Source: Acidobacteriaceae bacterium
Lineage (GTDB): Bacteria; Acidobacteriota; Terriglobia; Terriglobales; Acidobacteriaceae
Assembly: GCA_030049955.1 (NCBI GenBank)
Contig: JASIJX010000389.1
Coordinates: 1 to 18,593 of the forward strand
Length of the DNA: 18,593 nucleotides
Direction: 5' to 3'
Part shown: positions 1 to 9,311 of the stretch, piece by piece
How the letters are laid out: each line of letters begins with the position of its first letter
Position numbering within the stretch: the stretch's first letter is position 1
Notes under the pieces: generated by a model
The model's input: only the letters and a program-made list of their open reading frames with translations
Databases searched by the model: none
Told to the model about the DNA's origin: nothing
Made by a program: the position numbers and the translations under genes

Positions 1-1095
<1,095 letters not shown>

Positions 1096-1113
1096 CAAAG
1101 CGAAAGGTGCGAC

Positions 1114-1563
1114 ATGCTTCTGATCGACTGTTTAATCGGCCACGCTCCTGTGCCCGATTTGCTCCGGCGCCAATGCGACAACCTGGTGCTCACTTCTGAA
1201 CAGCGCAGATGGGTGCGCGGGCGTTTCGTTTCCGCCCAGGGCCGCGAAGTGGCTTTGGCGCTTCCCACCGGGACGGTTCTCGAGCCGGATGAGATCTTGT
1301 GGGTGGAAGAAGACTGGTACCTGAAGGTGCAGGCTGCTGCCGAGCAGGTTCTTGCTGTTTCTCCCGGCGATTACCGGGACGCGGTGCGCATTGCCTTTGA
1401 AGTGGGGAACCGCCATTTTCCTCTCGCCATCGATGGAGAAAGGCTGCTCGTCCCCGACGATCCTGCGATGGTGCAATTGCTCAACCGTCTTGGCGCTTCA
1501 TGGCAGCGGGCGAGCGCGGTCTTTCAGCCTGTCGGTCATGCGCATCGCCATGAGCATGAGTGA
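1114..1563 (+). CDS. ureE: Urease accessory protein UreE (nickel metallochaperone)
   Basis: UreE is a cytoplasmic homodimeric chaperone that carries Ni2+ to the UreD-F-G-apourease complex. The 149-aa length is normal. The C-terminal half holds the conserved GNRHFPL segment, whose His is the interface nickel ligand in the family, and the protein ends in a short histidine-rich tail (GHAHRHEHE) that can bind further nickel. The tail is modest compared with the long His tails of enterobacterial UreE. The ATG at 1114 has a moderate ribosome site (AAAGGTG at 1103-1109). The 3' end overlaps the start of ureF by 8 nt, indicating translational coupling within the urease operon. Confidence 0.96.
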   Translation: MLLIDCLIGHAPVPDLLRRQCDNLVLTSEQRRWVRGRFVSAQGREVALALPTGTVLEPDEILWVEEDWYLKVQAAAEQVLAVSPGDYRDAVRIAFEVGNRHFPLAIDGERLLVPDDPAMVQLLNRLGASWQRASAVFQPVGHAHRHEHE

Positions 1564-2239
1564 GTGGACTACGCTTCTGCAATTCAGCGACGGCCTTTTT
1601 CCCGCCGGAGCGTATGCGCATTCTTTTGGCCTGGAGTGGTACGTTCAGGCCGGCCTAGTTGGCGATGCGGCATCGCTCGAGTCGCTCGTGCGCAGCTATC
1701 TGGAGGCTTCTGTTGCACCTGCCGATGCGGTGGCGCTGCTATGTTCCTGGAAAGCCGGTCGTACCGGAGACATCGAGGCATCTCTGCGCATGGACGCTCT
1801 GCTTGACGCCTTGAAGCCGGCCGAGGAGTTGAGAAGCGCCAGCCGGCAGATGGGCAGGCAAACGCTGCGCATCGCAAACAGCTTTCTGGTCCACGATCTC
1901 ACGCAGGCCTTCTTCCAGGCAGTCGAAGAGTATCTGACGCCGGGCCATCATCCCGTGGCCCTGGGCATCGTGGGCAACGCTCTGGCATGGGAACCGCGGG
2001 AGATGATCGCGGCTTACTTGTATTCTTCCAGTGCAGTGCTGGTGAATGCCGCGCTTCGTCTCTTTCCCCTGGGCCAGCTTGCCGGGCAGCGCGTTCTATG
2101 GAATCTGCAGCCGCTCTTTGGCGAATTGGCCGCGGAAGTTTTAGAAAAACGCGAAGAGGACATTTGGAGTTTTACTCCTGCCATGGAGATTGCGGCGATG
2201 CGTCACTCTACACTCGATGCGAGGTTATTTCGATCATGA
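1556..2239 (+). CDS. ureF: Urease accessory protein UreF
   Basis: UreF joins UreD and UreG on apourease and is thought to gate GTP-dependent nickel delivery. The start at 1556 ([16 protein letters not shown]) gives 227 aa, the usual family size, and places the typical N-terminal motif [18 protein letters not shown] near the beginning. In-frame ATGs at 1538 and 1550 would add six or two residues; the frame also stays open upstream through ureE, but that extension is only a shadow of ureE. The conserved helical core follows, including [18 protein letters not shown] and a C-terminal [14 protein letters not shown] block (here [15 protein letters not shown]). The gene overlaps ureE by 8 nt and ureG by 4 nt (ATGA). 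Confidence in identity is high; the exact start is uncertain by a few codons. Confidence 0.95.
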   Translation: MSEWTTLLQFSDGLFPAGAYAHSFGLEWYVQAGLVGDAASLESLVRSYLEASVAPADAVALLCSWKAGRTGDIEASLRMDALLDALKPAEELRSASRQMGRQTLRIANSFLVHDLTQAFFQAVEEYLTPGHHPVALGIVGNALAWEPREMIAAYLYSSSAVLVNAALRLFPLGQLAGQRVLWNLQPLFGELAAEVLEKREEDIWSFTPAMEIAAMRHSTLDARLFRS

Positions 2240-2847
2240 GCTCTCAGCCCCTTAAAATCGGCGTCGGCGGTCCGGTCGGATCAGGCAAGACTGCTTTGGT
2301 GGAGACCCTTTGCCGGCGCTTGCGCGACACCTACGATCTTGCCGTAATCACCAATGACATATACACGCGTGAAGACGCCGAATTTCTCACTCGCCGCGGC
2401 GCCCTAGCCGCGGAGCGCATCCTCGGCGTCGAAACCGGCGGCTGTCCGCACACAGCCATTCGCGAAGATGTCTCGGTGAACCTTGAGGCTGTGACGCAAT
2501 TGATCCGCCAGTTTCCCCGGATGCAGATCCTCTTCATCGAGAGCGGCGGAGATAATCTGGCAGCTACCTTCAGTCCCGAACTGGTGGACGCAACTATTTA
2601 TGTGATCGATGTAGCCGAAGGCGATAAGATTCCGCGCAAAGGAGGCCCCGGCATCATCGCGTCGGGACTGCTGATCATCAATAAGATTGACCTGGCGCCC
2701 TATGTAGGCGCGGACCTGGCAGTCATGGATCGGGACGCGAAGCGTGTTCGCCAGGGAAGGCCATTTGTCTTCACTAATCTCAAGGACGGCACTGGCGTCG
2801 AGTCGATCGTCGAGTGGATCAGGCGCGGATTGCTCTTTGAATCCTGA
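2236..2847 (+). CDS. ureG: Urease accessory GTPase UreG
   Basis: UreG is a SIMIBI-class GTPase that couples GTP hydrolysis to nickel insertion into urease; it is a relative of the hydrogenase factor HypB. The 203-aa protein shows the Walker A motif GPVGSGKT (residues 12-19), the metal-binding CPH motif in [13 protein letters not shown], the Walker B-like ESGGDN block and the guanine-specificity motif NKID. The N-terminus lacks the histidine-rich extension seen in some UreG proteins, so nickel storage, if any, falls to UreE. The ATG at 2236 overlaps the ureF stop as ATGA and is preceded by a weak GAGG. Its 3' end overlaps the proposed ureD start by 11 nt. Confidence 0.98.
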   Translation: MSSQPLKIGVGGPVGSGKTALVETLCRRLRDTYDLAVITNDIYTREDAEFLTRRGALAAERILGVETGGCPHTAIREDVSVNLEAVTQLIRQFPRMQILFIESGGDNLAATFSPELVDATIYVIDVAEGDKIPRKGGPGIIASGLLIINKIDLAPYVGADLAVMDRDAKRVRQGRPFVFTNLKDGTGVESIVEWIRRGLLFES

Positions 2848-3673
2848 ACGCATCGGACGCGACGGGCAGCTTGCGCTGCGCTTTGCGCGGCGCGGCGCGC
2901 ACACCACTCTCGTGCGCTCCAGTTTCACTCTGCCGTTGCAGGTCCTCGCACCACTTGCCATGGAAGACGGCTCGGCTTATCTGGCGCTGCTCAACCCGAC
3001 CGGCGGCGTGCTGGGCGGCGATCGCCTGACCAGCGAGATCGAACTCGAGCAGGGCGCGCATGTAAGCCTGACTACGCCTTCGGCGACTCGCGTCTATCGC
3101 ACGGACGATCTGCCGGCGATACAGGACACTGTCATCCGCGTCGGTGAAGGCGCGACGCTCGAGTATTTTCCAGAGCATGTGATCCCGCATCCAGGCGCCG
3201 CTTTGCGCCAATCGCTGCGCGCGGAGATCGCCGCGGGCGGCTGCGCCCTGCTTTGGGAGGCGATGGCGTGTGGCCGCGTAGCGCGCAATGAACGCTGGAA
3301 ATTCCGCGAAATTGTCTCCGAGGTCGAGATCCTCATCCGCGACAAACCCGCGTGGCTCAGCCGGACAAAGATCGTCCCCCCCGCCCTGAACCCCGAGAGG
3401 CTTGGCGTCTCCGAAGCCTATGCGTACAGCGGTTCGCTGGCGATTGTTGCGGATGGCTTCACGCAGTGGCCGCAGTTGATTGCGGCGATCAACCGGGAGC
3501 TTGCAGCCGTTCCTGAAGCGCACGGCGGGGTTAGCAAGTTGGCGGGAGATGGTTGTCTTGTGCGCCTGCTGGCAAAATCTGCCATCGACCTTTCCGCAAT
3601 GAACACTGCATTGTGGGCAGTAGCCCGTGCTTTCGTGCTGGGCTTGCCGGCATTTGAGCCGAGGAAGTACTGA
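2837..3673 (+). CDS. ureD: Urease accessory protein UreD (UreH), likely TTG start
   Basis: UreD is the scaffold that binds apourease first and, in the known D-F-G complex, provides a tunnel for nickel. Family hallmarks are [17 protein letters not shown] near the N-terminus, [14 protein letters not shown] in the first third, [10 protein letters not shown] and the central [14 protein letters not shown] segment. The frame is open from a GTG at 2744, but that would run 35 codons deep inside ureG and add a low-complexity Ser/Arg stretch unlike UreD. The TTG at 2837 gives 278 aa with the conserved region starting a few residues in, and is my preferred start. The gene is last in the visible urease cluster (order C-E-F-G-D), so termination is expected just downstream. 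Identity is secure; the start is moderately supported. Confidence 0.93.
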   Translation: MNPERIGRDGQLALRFARRGAHTTLVRSSFTLPLQVLAPLAMEDGSAYLALLNPTGGVLGGDRLTSEIELEQGAHVSLTTPSATRVYRTDDLPAIQDTVIRVGEGATLEYFPEHVIPHPGAALRQSLRAEIAAGGCALLWEAMACGRVARNERWKFREIVSEVEILIRDKPAWLSRTKIVPPALNPERLGVSEAYAYSGSLAIVADGFTQWPQLIAAINRELAAVPEAHGGVSKLAGDGCLVRLLAKSAIDLSAMNTALWAVARAFVLGLPAFEPRKY

Positions 3674-3783
3674 CCGGGCGCGCTAGCGTAGACGGCTTGT
3701 ATCTTTCCTTTCCGGTGCTATCGTGCGTTAACCTGCCGGAGATCTGTTTTTGCTGCACATGGGATTACAAGGTCAAAAGGGTT

Positions 3784-3810
3784 AACGCCCTAAGAGGGCG
3801 TTTCACGCCC
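3784..3810 (+). terminator. Hairpin with two mutually exclusive foldings downstream of ureD
   Basis: AACGCCCT (3784-3791) and AGGGCGTT (3795-3802) form a perfect 8-bp stem with a 3-nt loop. The right arm also contains GGGCGT (3796-3801), which can instead pair with ACGCCC (3805-3810) across a 3-nt loop. No T-tract follows, so this is not a classical intrinsic terminator. It lies 111 nt after the ureD stop and may stabilise or end the urease mRNA, or be part of a dispersed palindromic repeat. Confidence 0.35.
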
Positions 3811-3823
3811 ATCCACAGGGCAT

Positions 3824-3840
3824 GCTCGCTTCCAGCGAGC
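3824..3840. repeat. 7-bp perfect inverted repeat
   Basis: GCTCGCT (3824-3830) and AGCGAGC (3834-3840) form a perfect GC-rich stem with loop TCC. It sits 14 nt beyond the preceding hairpin, so the two make a tandem stem-loop array in the ureD 3' region. There is no T-tract. The function is unknown; a REP-like intergenic repeat is possible. Confidence 0.4.
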
Positions 3841-4235
3841 CAAAGTCGCCCGAGAATCAAACCACTTTCCCGCGAAATGTAGAGAATCCTTCGAACACAC
3901 CGCAAGGCTTTGGCCCACCAGCAAAAGCAAGCGGAAGTAGCCTAAGATGACCATCAGTTCGGCTCCTGTTGCTTCCTACGGATGGCCTAAGCGACAAAGT
4001 TCCGCGCGGAAAACTGTCTGGATTTGCCCGTCAATTCGTACCGGGGCGACATTTGAAGGTCACGTCTCAAATGCCGGGAGCGAACATGGAACCACGAAGG
4101 CATTGTTCGGCAAGCTGTGGCTGGATGCGAGCATGTTCCGTTGTGATGTGAGCATTACGCCGACGATTCTCAAGCTTGAGCACAGAGGGTCCCAGAACAG
4201 CGTGATTCTTCCCGCGTAGCGAGGGCCGGAGTATT

Positions 4236-4249
4236 GGCCTCCAAAGGCC
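4236..4249 (-). terminator. Weak hairpin at the 3' end of the glucan-synthase-like gene
   Basis: GGCCT (4236-4240) and AGGCC (4245-4249) form a 5-bp stem with a 4-nt loop that touches the minus-strand stop codon (4249-4251). No T-run follows on the minus strand, so support for termination is weak. Confidence 0.18.
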
Positions 4250-7200
4250 TAGCTGGACCGGATGGAAGCAAGCTGACTCAACTTTGCCTTCAATAGTGCT
4301 TGACTAACCGGCCGTTCGTGGAGCAGCAATTCGGCAGACTGGATGAGAGGGTTATCGTGGAACCAGTTTTGGACCACGTTGTCCCGCAGCAGATTCAGAA
4401 CTGCAATCAGTGACATCCCCTGATGATGCGCCATCCATTCGCGCGTGAGGACGGGCGCGCGCAACGAGGTGCTGTAATCGGCCGCTTCATACAGCCCATA
4501 TGGCCCGACCCAGCCGGCACACGCCATGCGCCGCAGGTTGCGCAGCGCCTCACGGCTGTCGATTCCAAGCGCCAGAAAGGTAGAGTACGGCGATATCACC
4601 GGCCCTGCCGTGACTTCGAACGAAAGGGCAATACGCGGGATACCGTAGGCCTGATAATGATATTCACCGGATTCATTCTTGTGGGAGGAGCCAGACTCCG
4701 AAATTCCCCAGGGGATCTTCAGAGCCCGCGCAAACGCCCGCTGGACGGCAACGCAGGCCTTTTGGGAGCGTGCAATCAGTGTGCCAGCATAGCTCCGCAT
4801 CCAGAGAGCCGGCATCAGGTACTCAAACATGGTGCCGGTCCAGGAGAGCAGAAGGAATTTGCCATAGGCATGTACATGGTCTCTCGACAGCTTGAACCAA
4901 CTTTGCTGGGGCAAATCGCCGCGCGCAATGGCCATAAAGGTTGCAATGCGCGCCTCCGATGCGAGCATGTCGTAGCACGCCTCGTGAAGCCGGTGGGTCC
5001 TTGCATCGTAGCCGATGGAAAGCACTTGCCGTCCGGGGTCGGATAGGAAGGCAAACTCCGTCGCTTCCGCAAGTTTCTCGGCATTCTGCTCGATATCCCG
5101 CAAGCGATCACCGAGATTGCGCAGATTTTCAATTGCAGCCGTCAGGCTTGTACGGAGTCTTTGGCCAATTCCGAAAAGCGATGGATCCGCGGCAATGGTT
5201 TCCCAGGCCCGCGATAGCCGGAGGTCGAGAGCTTCCGCAAAGGATGTGGCATCACGCAGGCATAGCCCGTTGCTCTTTTCGTCGAATTCCAATTGCGGGA
5301 TGGCGCGCAGAGGTCTGAACTCCGGCAATGCCCATGGAAGGAAATCATGTGCCAACACGAGGATGGCGGCCACACGGTCACGTGTCTCGGCAACCCACCA
5401 TTCGCGGCGATTCTGCGAGGATCCAATAGTGGCAACCGATGCCAAAGTGGCGTGCGCAGCCGGCAGCCATTCGATCCAGTCATTAATGCTGGCGGATGCG
5501 GATGGCAGCGGGAATTTCGCAATGCCGCCGGAAAGCTTGTTCTCCTCCAGCATGAGACGCCAATGCATGCGCAGGCTTGCAAACAGTGCAGGTGAAAGCA
5601 GCGCCTTTCGAGCCACATGATGCACACCCCCACGTAGCGTATAGAGCGAGGCGACAAAATTGCCGCTGTCGACCGAGGAGACAAAGCGTTCCTCGCCCAA
5701 GGGAGCCAGCGTATGGGTGTCGTACCAGTTGTACAAGTGGCCGCGGAACTTCTCCAGGCGCGCAACAGTGGCCAGGCTACGCGAAGTGAGATCCGCCAGC
5801 TCTGGCGCCGTCACAAATCCAAATTCGAATGCTGCCTGGCGGGCATTCAGGAGCAATCCGATGTTGGTGGGAGACACGCGCGGCGCATCGCAGAGGTTCT
5901 CTTCGTGCACGTTGTCAGGAATGAGGTAGTTGTGACGCTCATTCCCAAACTGCTGGAAATAGCGCCAGATGAGCAAAGCCTGAGTAAGGAGAAACTCCTT
6001 ATCGCTCCGTTGGAGAGGCTGCCGAGTGCGCGGAGGCGCATTCAACCATAACGAGACTGGGAATGCTGCGGTCCAGACGAGAAGGATGGGAAGGGCGCAC
6101 CAGAACGCTGCGGAGTGGCGGGAGGTGAACCACACAATTAGTCCCAGCCCTGCAGCAAGGAGTGGCGTTGCAGCGAGATACTGATCAACAGGAGACCGCT
6201 GCGCGGAGCGCAGCTCTGCCTGGGCCGCTGTTTCCCACTCCAGCAAACGCTCTCCAGTGATCAGGAGGCGCGTGAATGACCGGAAGATCGCATCGCAGAT
6301 CAGCAGCATCTGATGGGCGAGCAGCGCAAAATCGAGCAGAATAACGAACGCCGACTGCGTACTTGCTGCGAAAGCATCGCCAACCGCTCCTTGCTGCCCT
6401 TTGGTCAGGGCGACGCCGAGGCTGAAGCACAGCCGGATCACGGCCGGGAAGGCGAACAGGAGCAGGGAAACGAAGGCCCAATAAAGCGGGCCGCCTGGCA
6501 GTCGCAACCAGCCGGCAACAAACAAGATAAAAAAGGAAGGCAGCACTAACGATCGCCGCAGATTATCCAGAATCTTCCAGCGCGATATCGAAGAAATGGG
6601 GTTTCGCACCGACTGGCCGGATTCATCCGGCACGTGCGAAAACATCCACTGCGCGACTTGCCAGTCTCCACGCACCCAGCGGTGATTGCGGCGGCTGTAG
6701 GCGCTGTAGTGCGAGGGATAATCGTCAATCAATTCGATGTCCGCTGCTAGCGCGGCGCGTGCATAGGCTCCTTCGATCAGGTCGTGACTGAGCAGGGCAT
6801 TGCGCGGGAATCGCCCCTTCAATACAGCGTGCAGTGTTGCGACTTCGTAAATCCCCTTGCCGGTAAAAATACCTTCCCGAAACAAGTCCTGGTAAGCATC
6901 AGAGGCCGCGCGCGTGTAGATATCGAATCCGCTTTGGCCCGAGTAAATCGCAGCCAGGCGCGATCGGGCCGTCGATCGTACCGTCACGCCAATGCGCGGC
7001 TGAAGGATTCCATAGCCCGCAATGACGATGCGCAATTTAGGATCGATGACTGCCTGGTTCAGCGGATGCGCAAGGGCGCCGGCTAACCGGGCGGCTGCTC
7101 CGCGAGGCAGCTGCGTATCCGAATCGAGCGTCAAAACATAGCGCACCTGATTGAGCACGCTTATGTCGCCCGCCGTGATAGGGAACGCGTTGTGCTCGCC

Positions 7201-8748
7201 GGCAAGAAAACTGTTCAGGTCAAGCAGCTTGCCGCGCTTACGCTCCCATCCCATCCACACTCCCTGCCGCCGGTTGAAGTCGCGATGCCGATGCAGGAGC
7301 AGGAACGAGCCATGCTCCGCAGCCTGGTACTTCTCGTTCAAATCTCCAATCAATTGAATTGCCAGGTCCACCAGCGGGTGCGAATCTCTTGCTCGCGGCT
7401 TGGTTACGGAATCGGGAAGATCCGTCAATAAGGCAAAATGCACGTGGGGATCGCGATTGGCAAGGAAGCGGACCTCGAGGTCGTTCACCAGCTCGCGCAC
7501 CTGCTGTTCATTCAGCAGTAACGTGGGCACGGCAACCAAGGTCGTGCATTCGGCAGGGACCCCTTTGCTGAAATCCAGCTTGGGCAGCGGCTGAGGATCG
7601 AAACAGGCAGTAACGGCGTTGTTCACGAGGGCAACTGCATTCTCGCTCGCGGGAAAAAGAAGAACGATAATCGCCACCACCAGGCCGCTGAAGGAGGCCA
7701 ATACTGGCACTACGGGAAATATCGCCGCTGCGATAAAGAGAAGCGTGAAAAGCTGGATAGCTCCGGGATAGATTTCCTCGCCGTGCGCGCGAACGAACTC
7801 GCGCGCGCGATATCCGGGCGAGGGGTGAAACCCGACGCTGTCTATAAGCTGTGCAAAGCCGGTATCCATAAGATAATAGCCAACGTGAATGCGGCGAAGC
7901 TGCACACGCGGATCAGCGTCAGGAATGGCGTTACCGTGGCGGGCAAGATCGACGGCGATTTGCGCGACCTGCGATTCCGAACAGTCGGAGAAGCGAGCAA
8001 CAAGCGCGATTCGCTGGCGGTACAATTCGCGGCTTTCAAAGTCCATCTGTCCGTATTTCTCTGCGGGATCCTGGCGGAGGATTTCTTCGAGCGCGATGAG
8101 AGGCTCGATAAGGAATACCCAGTCCGCGTTGGCGATGGCTCGCAGGCTCTTAAGATGCCTGAGAAGCGCCGGAATCGGAGCCGAATCGCTCGAAGTGAGC
8201 AGTGCGGTTGTTGCCTCCAGCACCCACTCGAGCAGCGTGAATTGCAGAAAGGCGCCGGCATTCCACAACTCATCAACGTTAAGAGCTTCGTGTGTCTGCA
8301 GCGCGCGAATGAACCGGCGAAATGATTGCGGCGAAAATTCTCCGTCCACGGCATGCAGATACGCACAGGCAACCGCGGCCATACGCGGTTCCTCGCTGGC
8401 GTCTGCGTGCTGGATGCGCGGCAACCGGCTCACGCGCCGCGTGTGATCGGCAAGAGAAGTGACGGCGGATCGCAGCAGGCGATAGCATGTGCCCAGCTCT
8501 ATCAGCGCACTGCGATGTGCCGTCATCTCAGGTTCTGCAGGCGCGGCAATCCGATTGCGGGAAAGTTCGGCTTCGAGCTTCTTCAGCTTCCGGGACGCGG
8601 CGCGGACGCGTGCGAAGAATTTGCAAGGTGAGGAGGGTCGATGCACGACATCCCACGAGGTTGCAATTGCCGCCGCGGCTTCCAGGCTTGCCGCTTCGCT
8701 ATCACGGATTCCTTGTGATGATTTGGTTGCGGTATCAATCAAGTCCAT
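4249..8748 (-). CDS. Cyclic beta-1,2-glucan synthase-like membrane glycosyltransferase lacking the GH94 half
   Basis: The 1499-aa protein matches the first half of NdvB/ChvB, the inner-membrane enzyme that makes cyclic beta-1,2-glucan from UDP-glucose. Residues about 110-330 are helical. A hydrophobic hairpin lies at about 331-366. A GT84-type transferase domain at about 400-700 has LDSDTQLP (541-548), GKGIYE (630-635), LSHDLIEG (653-660) and HRWVRGDWQ (689-697). Further membrane segments lie at about 733-780, 795-830 and 857-900. The middle module (about 960-1480; Pfam glucoamylase type, the cyclising GH189 domain in studied enzymes) has RGHLYNWYDT, PWGISESG, YQAYGIPR, GPYGLYEAADY and MAHHQGMSL. 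Known full-length proteins run near 2800 aa, adding a GH94 phosphorylase-like half; here the frame ends about 20 residues after the usual ELLLxER segment. No GH94-like continuation is seen in the downstream minus-strand frames. The start at 8748 has no clear ribosome site. The gene is divergent from the trehalose synthase gene. Confidence 0.87.
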   Translation of the reverse strand: MDLIDTATKSSQGIRDSEAASLEAAAAIATSWDVVHRPSSPCKFFARVRAASRKLKKLEAELSRNRIAAPAEPEMTAHRSALIELGTCYRLLRSAVTSLADHTRRVSRLPRIQHADASEEPRMAAVACAYLHAVDGEFSPQSFRRFIRALQTHEALNVDELWNAGAFLQFTLLEWVLEATTALLTSSDSAPIPALLRHLKSLRAIANADWVFLIEPLIALEEILRQDPAEKYGQMDFESRELYRQRIALVARFSDCSESQVAQIAVDLARHGNAIPDADPRVQLRRIHVGYYLMDTGFAQLIDSVGFHPSPGYRAREFVRAHGEEIYPGAIQLFTLLFIAAAIFPVVPVLASFSGLVVAIIVLLFPASENAVALVNNAVTACFDPQPLPKLDFSKGVPAECTTLVAVPTLLLNEQQVRELVNDLEVRFLANRDPHVHFALLTDLPDSVTKPRARDSHPLVDLAIQLIGDLNEKYQAAEHGSFLLLHRHRDFNRRQGVWMGWERKRGKLLDLNSFLAGEHNAFPITAGDISVLNQVRYVLTLDSDTQLPRGAAARLAGALAHPLNQAVIDPKLRIVIAGYGILQPRIGVTVRSTARSRLAAIYSGQSGFDIYTRAASDAYQDLFREGIFTGKGIYEVATLHAVLKGRFPRNALLSHDLIEGAYARAALAADIELIDDYPSHYSAYSRRNHRWVRGDWQVAQWMFSHVPDESGQSVRNPISSISRWKILDNLRRSLVLPSFFILFVAGWLRLPGGPLYWAFVSLLLFAFPAVIRLCFSLGVALTKGQQGAVGDAFAASTQSAFVILLDFALLAHQMLLICDAIFRSFTRLLITGERLLEWETAAQAELRSAQRSPVDQYLAATPLLAAGLGLIVWFTSRHSAAFWCALPILLVWTAAFPVSLWLNAPPRTRQPLQRSDKEFLLTQALLIWRYFQQFGNERHNYLIPDNVHEENLCDAPRVSPTNIGLLLNARQAAFEFGFVTAPELADLTSRSLATVARLEKFRGHLYNWYDTHTLAPLGEERFVSSVDSGNFVASLYTLRGGVHHVARKALLSPALFASLRMHWRLMLEENKLSGGIAKFPLPSASASINDWIEWLPAAHATLASVATIGSSQNRREWWVAETRDRVAAILVLAHDFLPWALPEFRPLRAIPQLEFDEKSNGLCLRDATSFAEALDLRLSRAWETIAADPSLFGIGQRLRTSLTAAIENLRNLGDRLRDIEQNAEKLAEATEFAFLSDPGRQVLSIGYDARTHRLHEACYDMLASEARIATFMAIARGDLPQQSWFKLSRDHVHAYGKFLLLSWTGTMFEYLMPALWMRSYAGTLIARSQKACVAVQRAFARALKIPWGISESGSSHKNESGEYHYQAYGIPRIALSFEVTAGPVISPYSTFLALGIDSREALRNLRRMACAGWVGPYGLYEAADYSTSLRAPVLTREWMAHHQGMSLIAVLNLLRDNVVQNWFHDNPLIQSAELLLHERPVSQALLKAKLSQLASIRSS

Positions 8749-8857
8749 TGGGTCATTACCGGCAGTTCACGGATTGCATTTCAAACATGGCGGCATGGCA
8801 GCCGTTATGCGAGATGCACGGCGTCTTTCTCCGTCGACAAGTCAGATCATGCATTTG

Positions 8858-8869
8858 CCGCGTACGCGG
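8858..8869. promoter_or_regulatory. 12-bp perfect palindrome, candidate operator
   Basis: CCGCGTACGCGG is a perfect 12-bp palindrome 110 nt upstream of the minus-strand glucan-synthase-like start. Its symmetry and position would fit a dimeric regulator site, but a GC-rich palindrome of this size can also arise by chance. Confidence 0.25.
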
Positions 8870-9123
8870 AACGCCACTCTTTTGAACCAAGGAGTTGGTG
8901 CCAGCCCGGAGAGCAGAATTACGCTTTTCGCCTCGGGTGAAATTCCCGTTCCAGCCGACTGTCTTGCTGGGCGCGCTAAGAACAGTTCACTTCCATATGG
9001 ACATTCGTTTATTTTAAAATGCTTATCGCTTACGCTAAACCCTTATCACATCGAAGTCAATGAAGGCCAGCCCTGCTTTGGAATCTCAGCTACGCTGTAT
9101 TTTTTGAATGATCGTCCAGAATT

Positions 9124-9141
9124 ATGAGCCCAGCGGCTCAT
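9124..9141. repeat. 7-bp perfect stem-loop in the divergent region
   Basis: ATGAGCC (9124-9130) and GGCTCAT (9135-9141) pair perfectly around the loop CAGC. No T-tract follows on either strand. It lies in the probable leader or promoter zone of the trehalose synthase gene. Confidence 0.35.
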
Positions 9142-9197
9142 CGATGCGTTACCCTTCTTAAGAGAACTAGAGCGGACTCGCCAGAGCAGCGAGCCCG

Positions 9198-9241
9198 ATT
9201 CGAGCGGAACCTCCATGCATCATCCCGCGCGCCGCTCGAAT
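9198..9241. repeat. 10-bp perfect inverted repeat with 24-nt loop
   Basis: ATTCGAGCGG (9198-9207) is exactly complementary to CCGCTCGAAT (9232-9241). The 24-nt loop includes ATGCAT. It ends 70 nt before the trehalose synthase start, so in RNA it would be a strong 5'-leader stem-loop, while in DNA it could be a widely spaced operator pair. Confidence 0.45.
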
Positions 9242-9311
9242 TCGAATGAAATTTTCTGATTGTTCTTTTTGCCAATCATCGCCTGCCTCTTCCGGGCAGT
9301 AGAGTGAAAAG

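Larger units (their letters stand above)
3674..4248. other. Intergenic region between convergent ureD and glucan-synthase-like gene
   Basis: This 575-nt stretch separates two convergent genes. It holds the hairpins listed separately at 3784-3810 and 3824-3840 and a weak one at 4236-4249. Open frames of 61 codons (3697-3882) and 90 codons (3947-4219) exist, but neither has a convincing ribosome site or a recognisable motif, and their composition does not look like the neighbouring proteins. The minus strand has no open frame that could continue the large gene ending at 4249. I see no mobile element or RNA gene. Confidence 0.6.
8749..9311. other. Divergent intergenic regulatory region
   Basis: This 563-nt region separates the start codons of two divergent genes, so it should carry both promoters and 5' leaders. 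It contains an AT-rich patch at about 8995-9060, including ATTTTAAAAT (9011-9020), in otherwise GC-rich DNA. On the minus strand TTGACT (9060-9055) resembles a -35 box, but I found no matching -10 at the right spacing and do not call a promoter. Three inverted repeats are listed separately. A long plus-strand frame running in from 8489 to 9127 is mostly antisense to the large gene and is not believed. Confidence 0.6.

Noticed and set aside
2744..2836. Upstream GTG start for ureD
   Set aside because: It adds 31 residues read antagonistically within ureG, Ser/Arg-rich and unlike UreD N-termini; TTG 2837 fits the family start.
2819..3523. 234-codon minus-strand frame opposite ureD
   Set aside because: It is fully antisense to a well-recognised gene, Arg/Ala/Gln-rich and without motifs, a typical shadow in GC-rich DNA.
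8489..9127. 212-codon plus-strand frame running from the glucan-synthase gene into the divergent gap
   Set aside because: The first half is antisense to the large gene and the rest has no recognisable motif or ribosome site.
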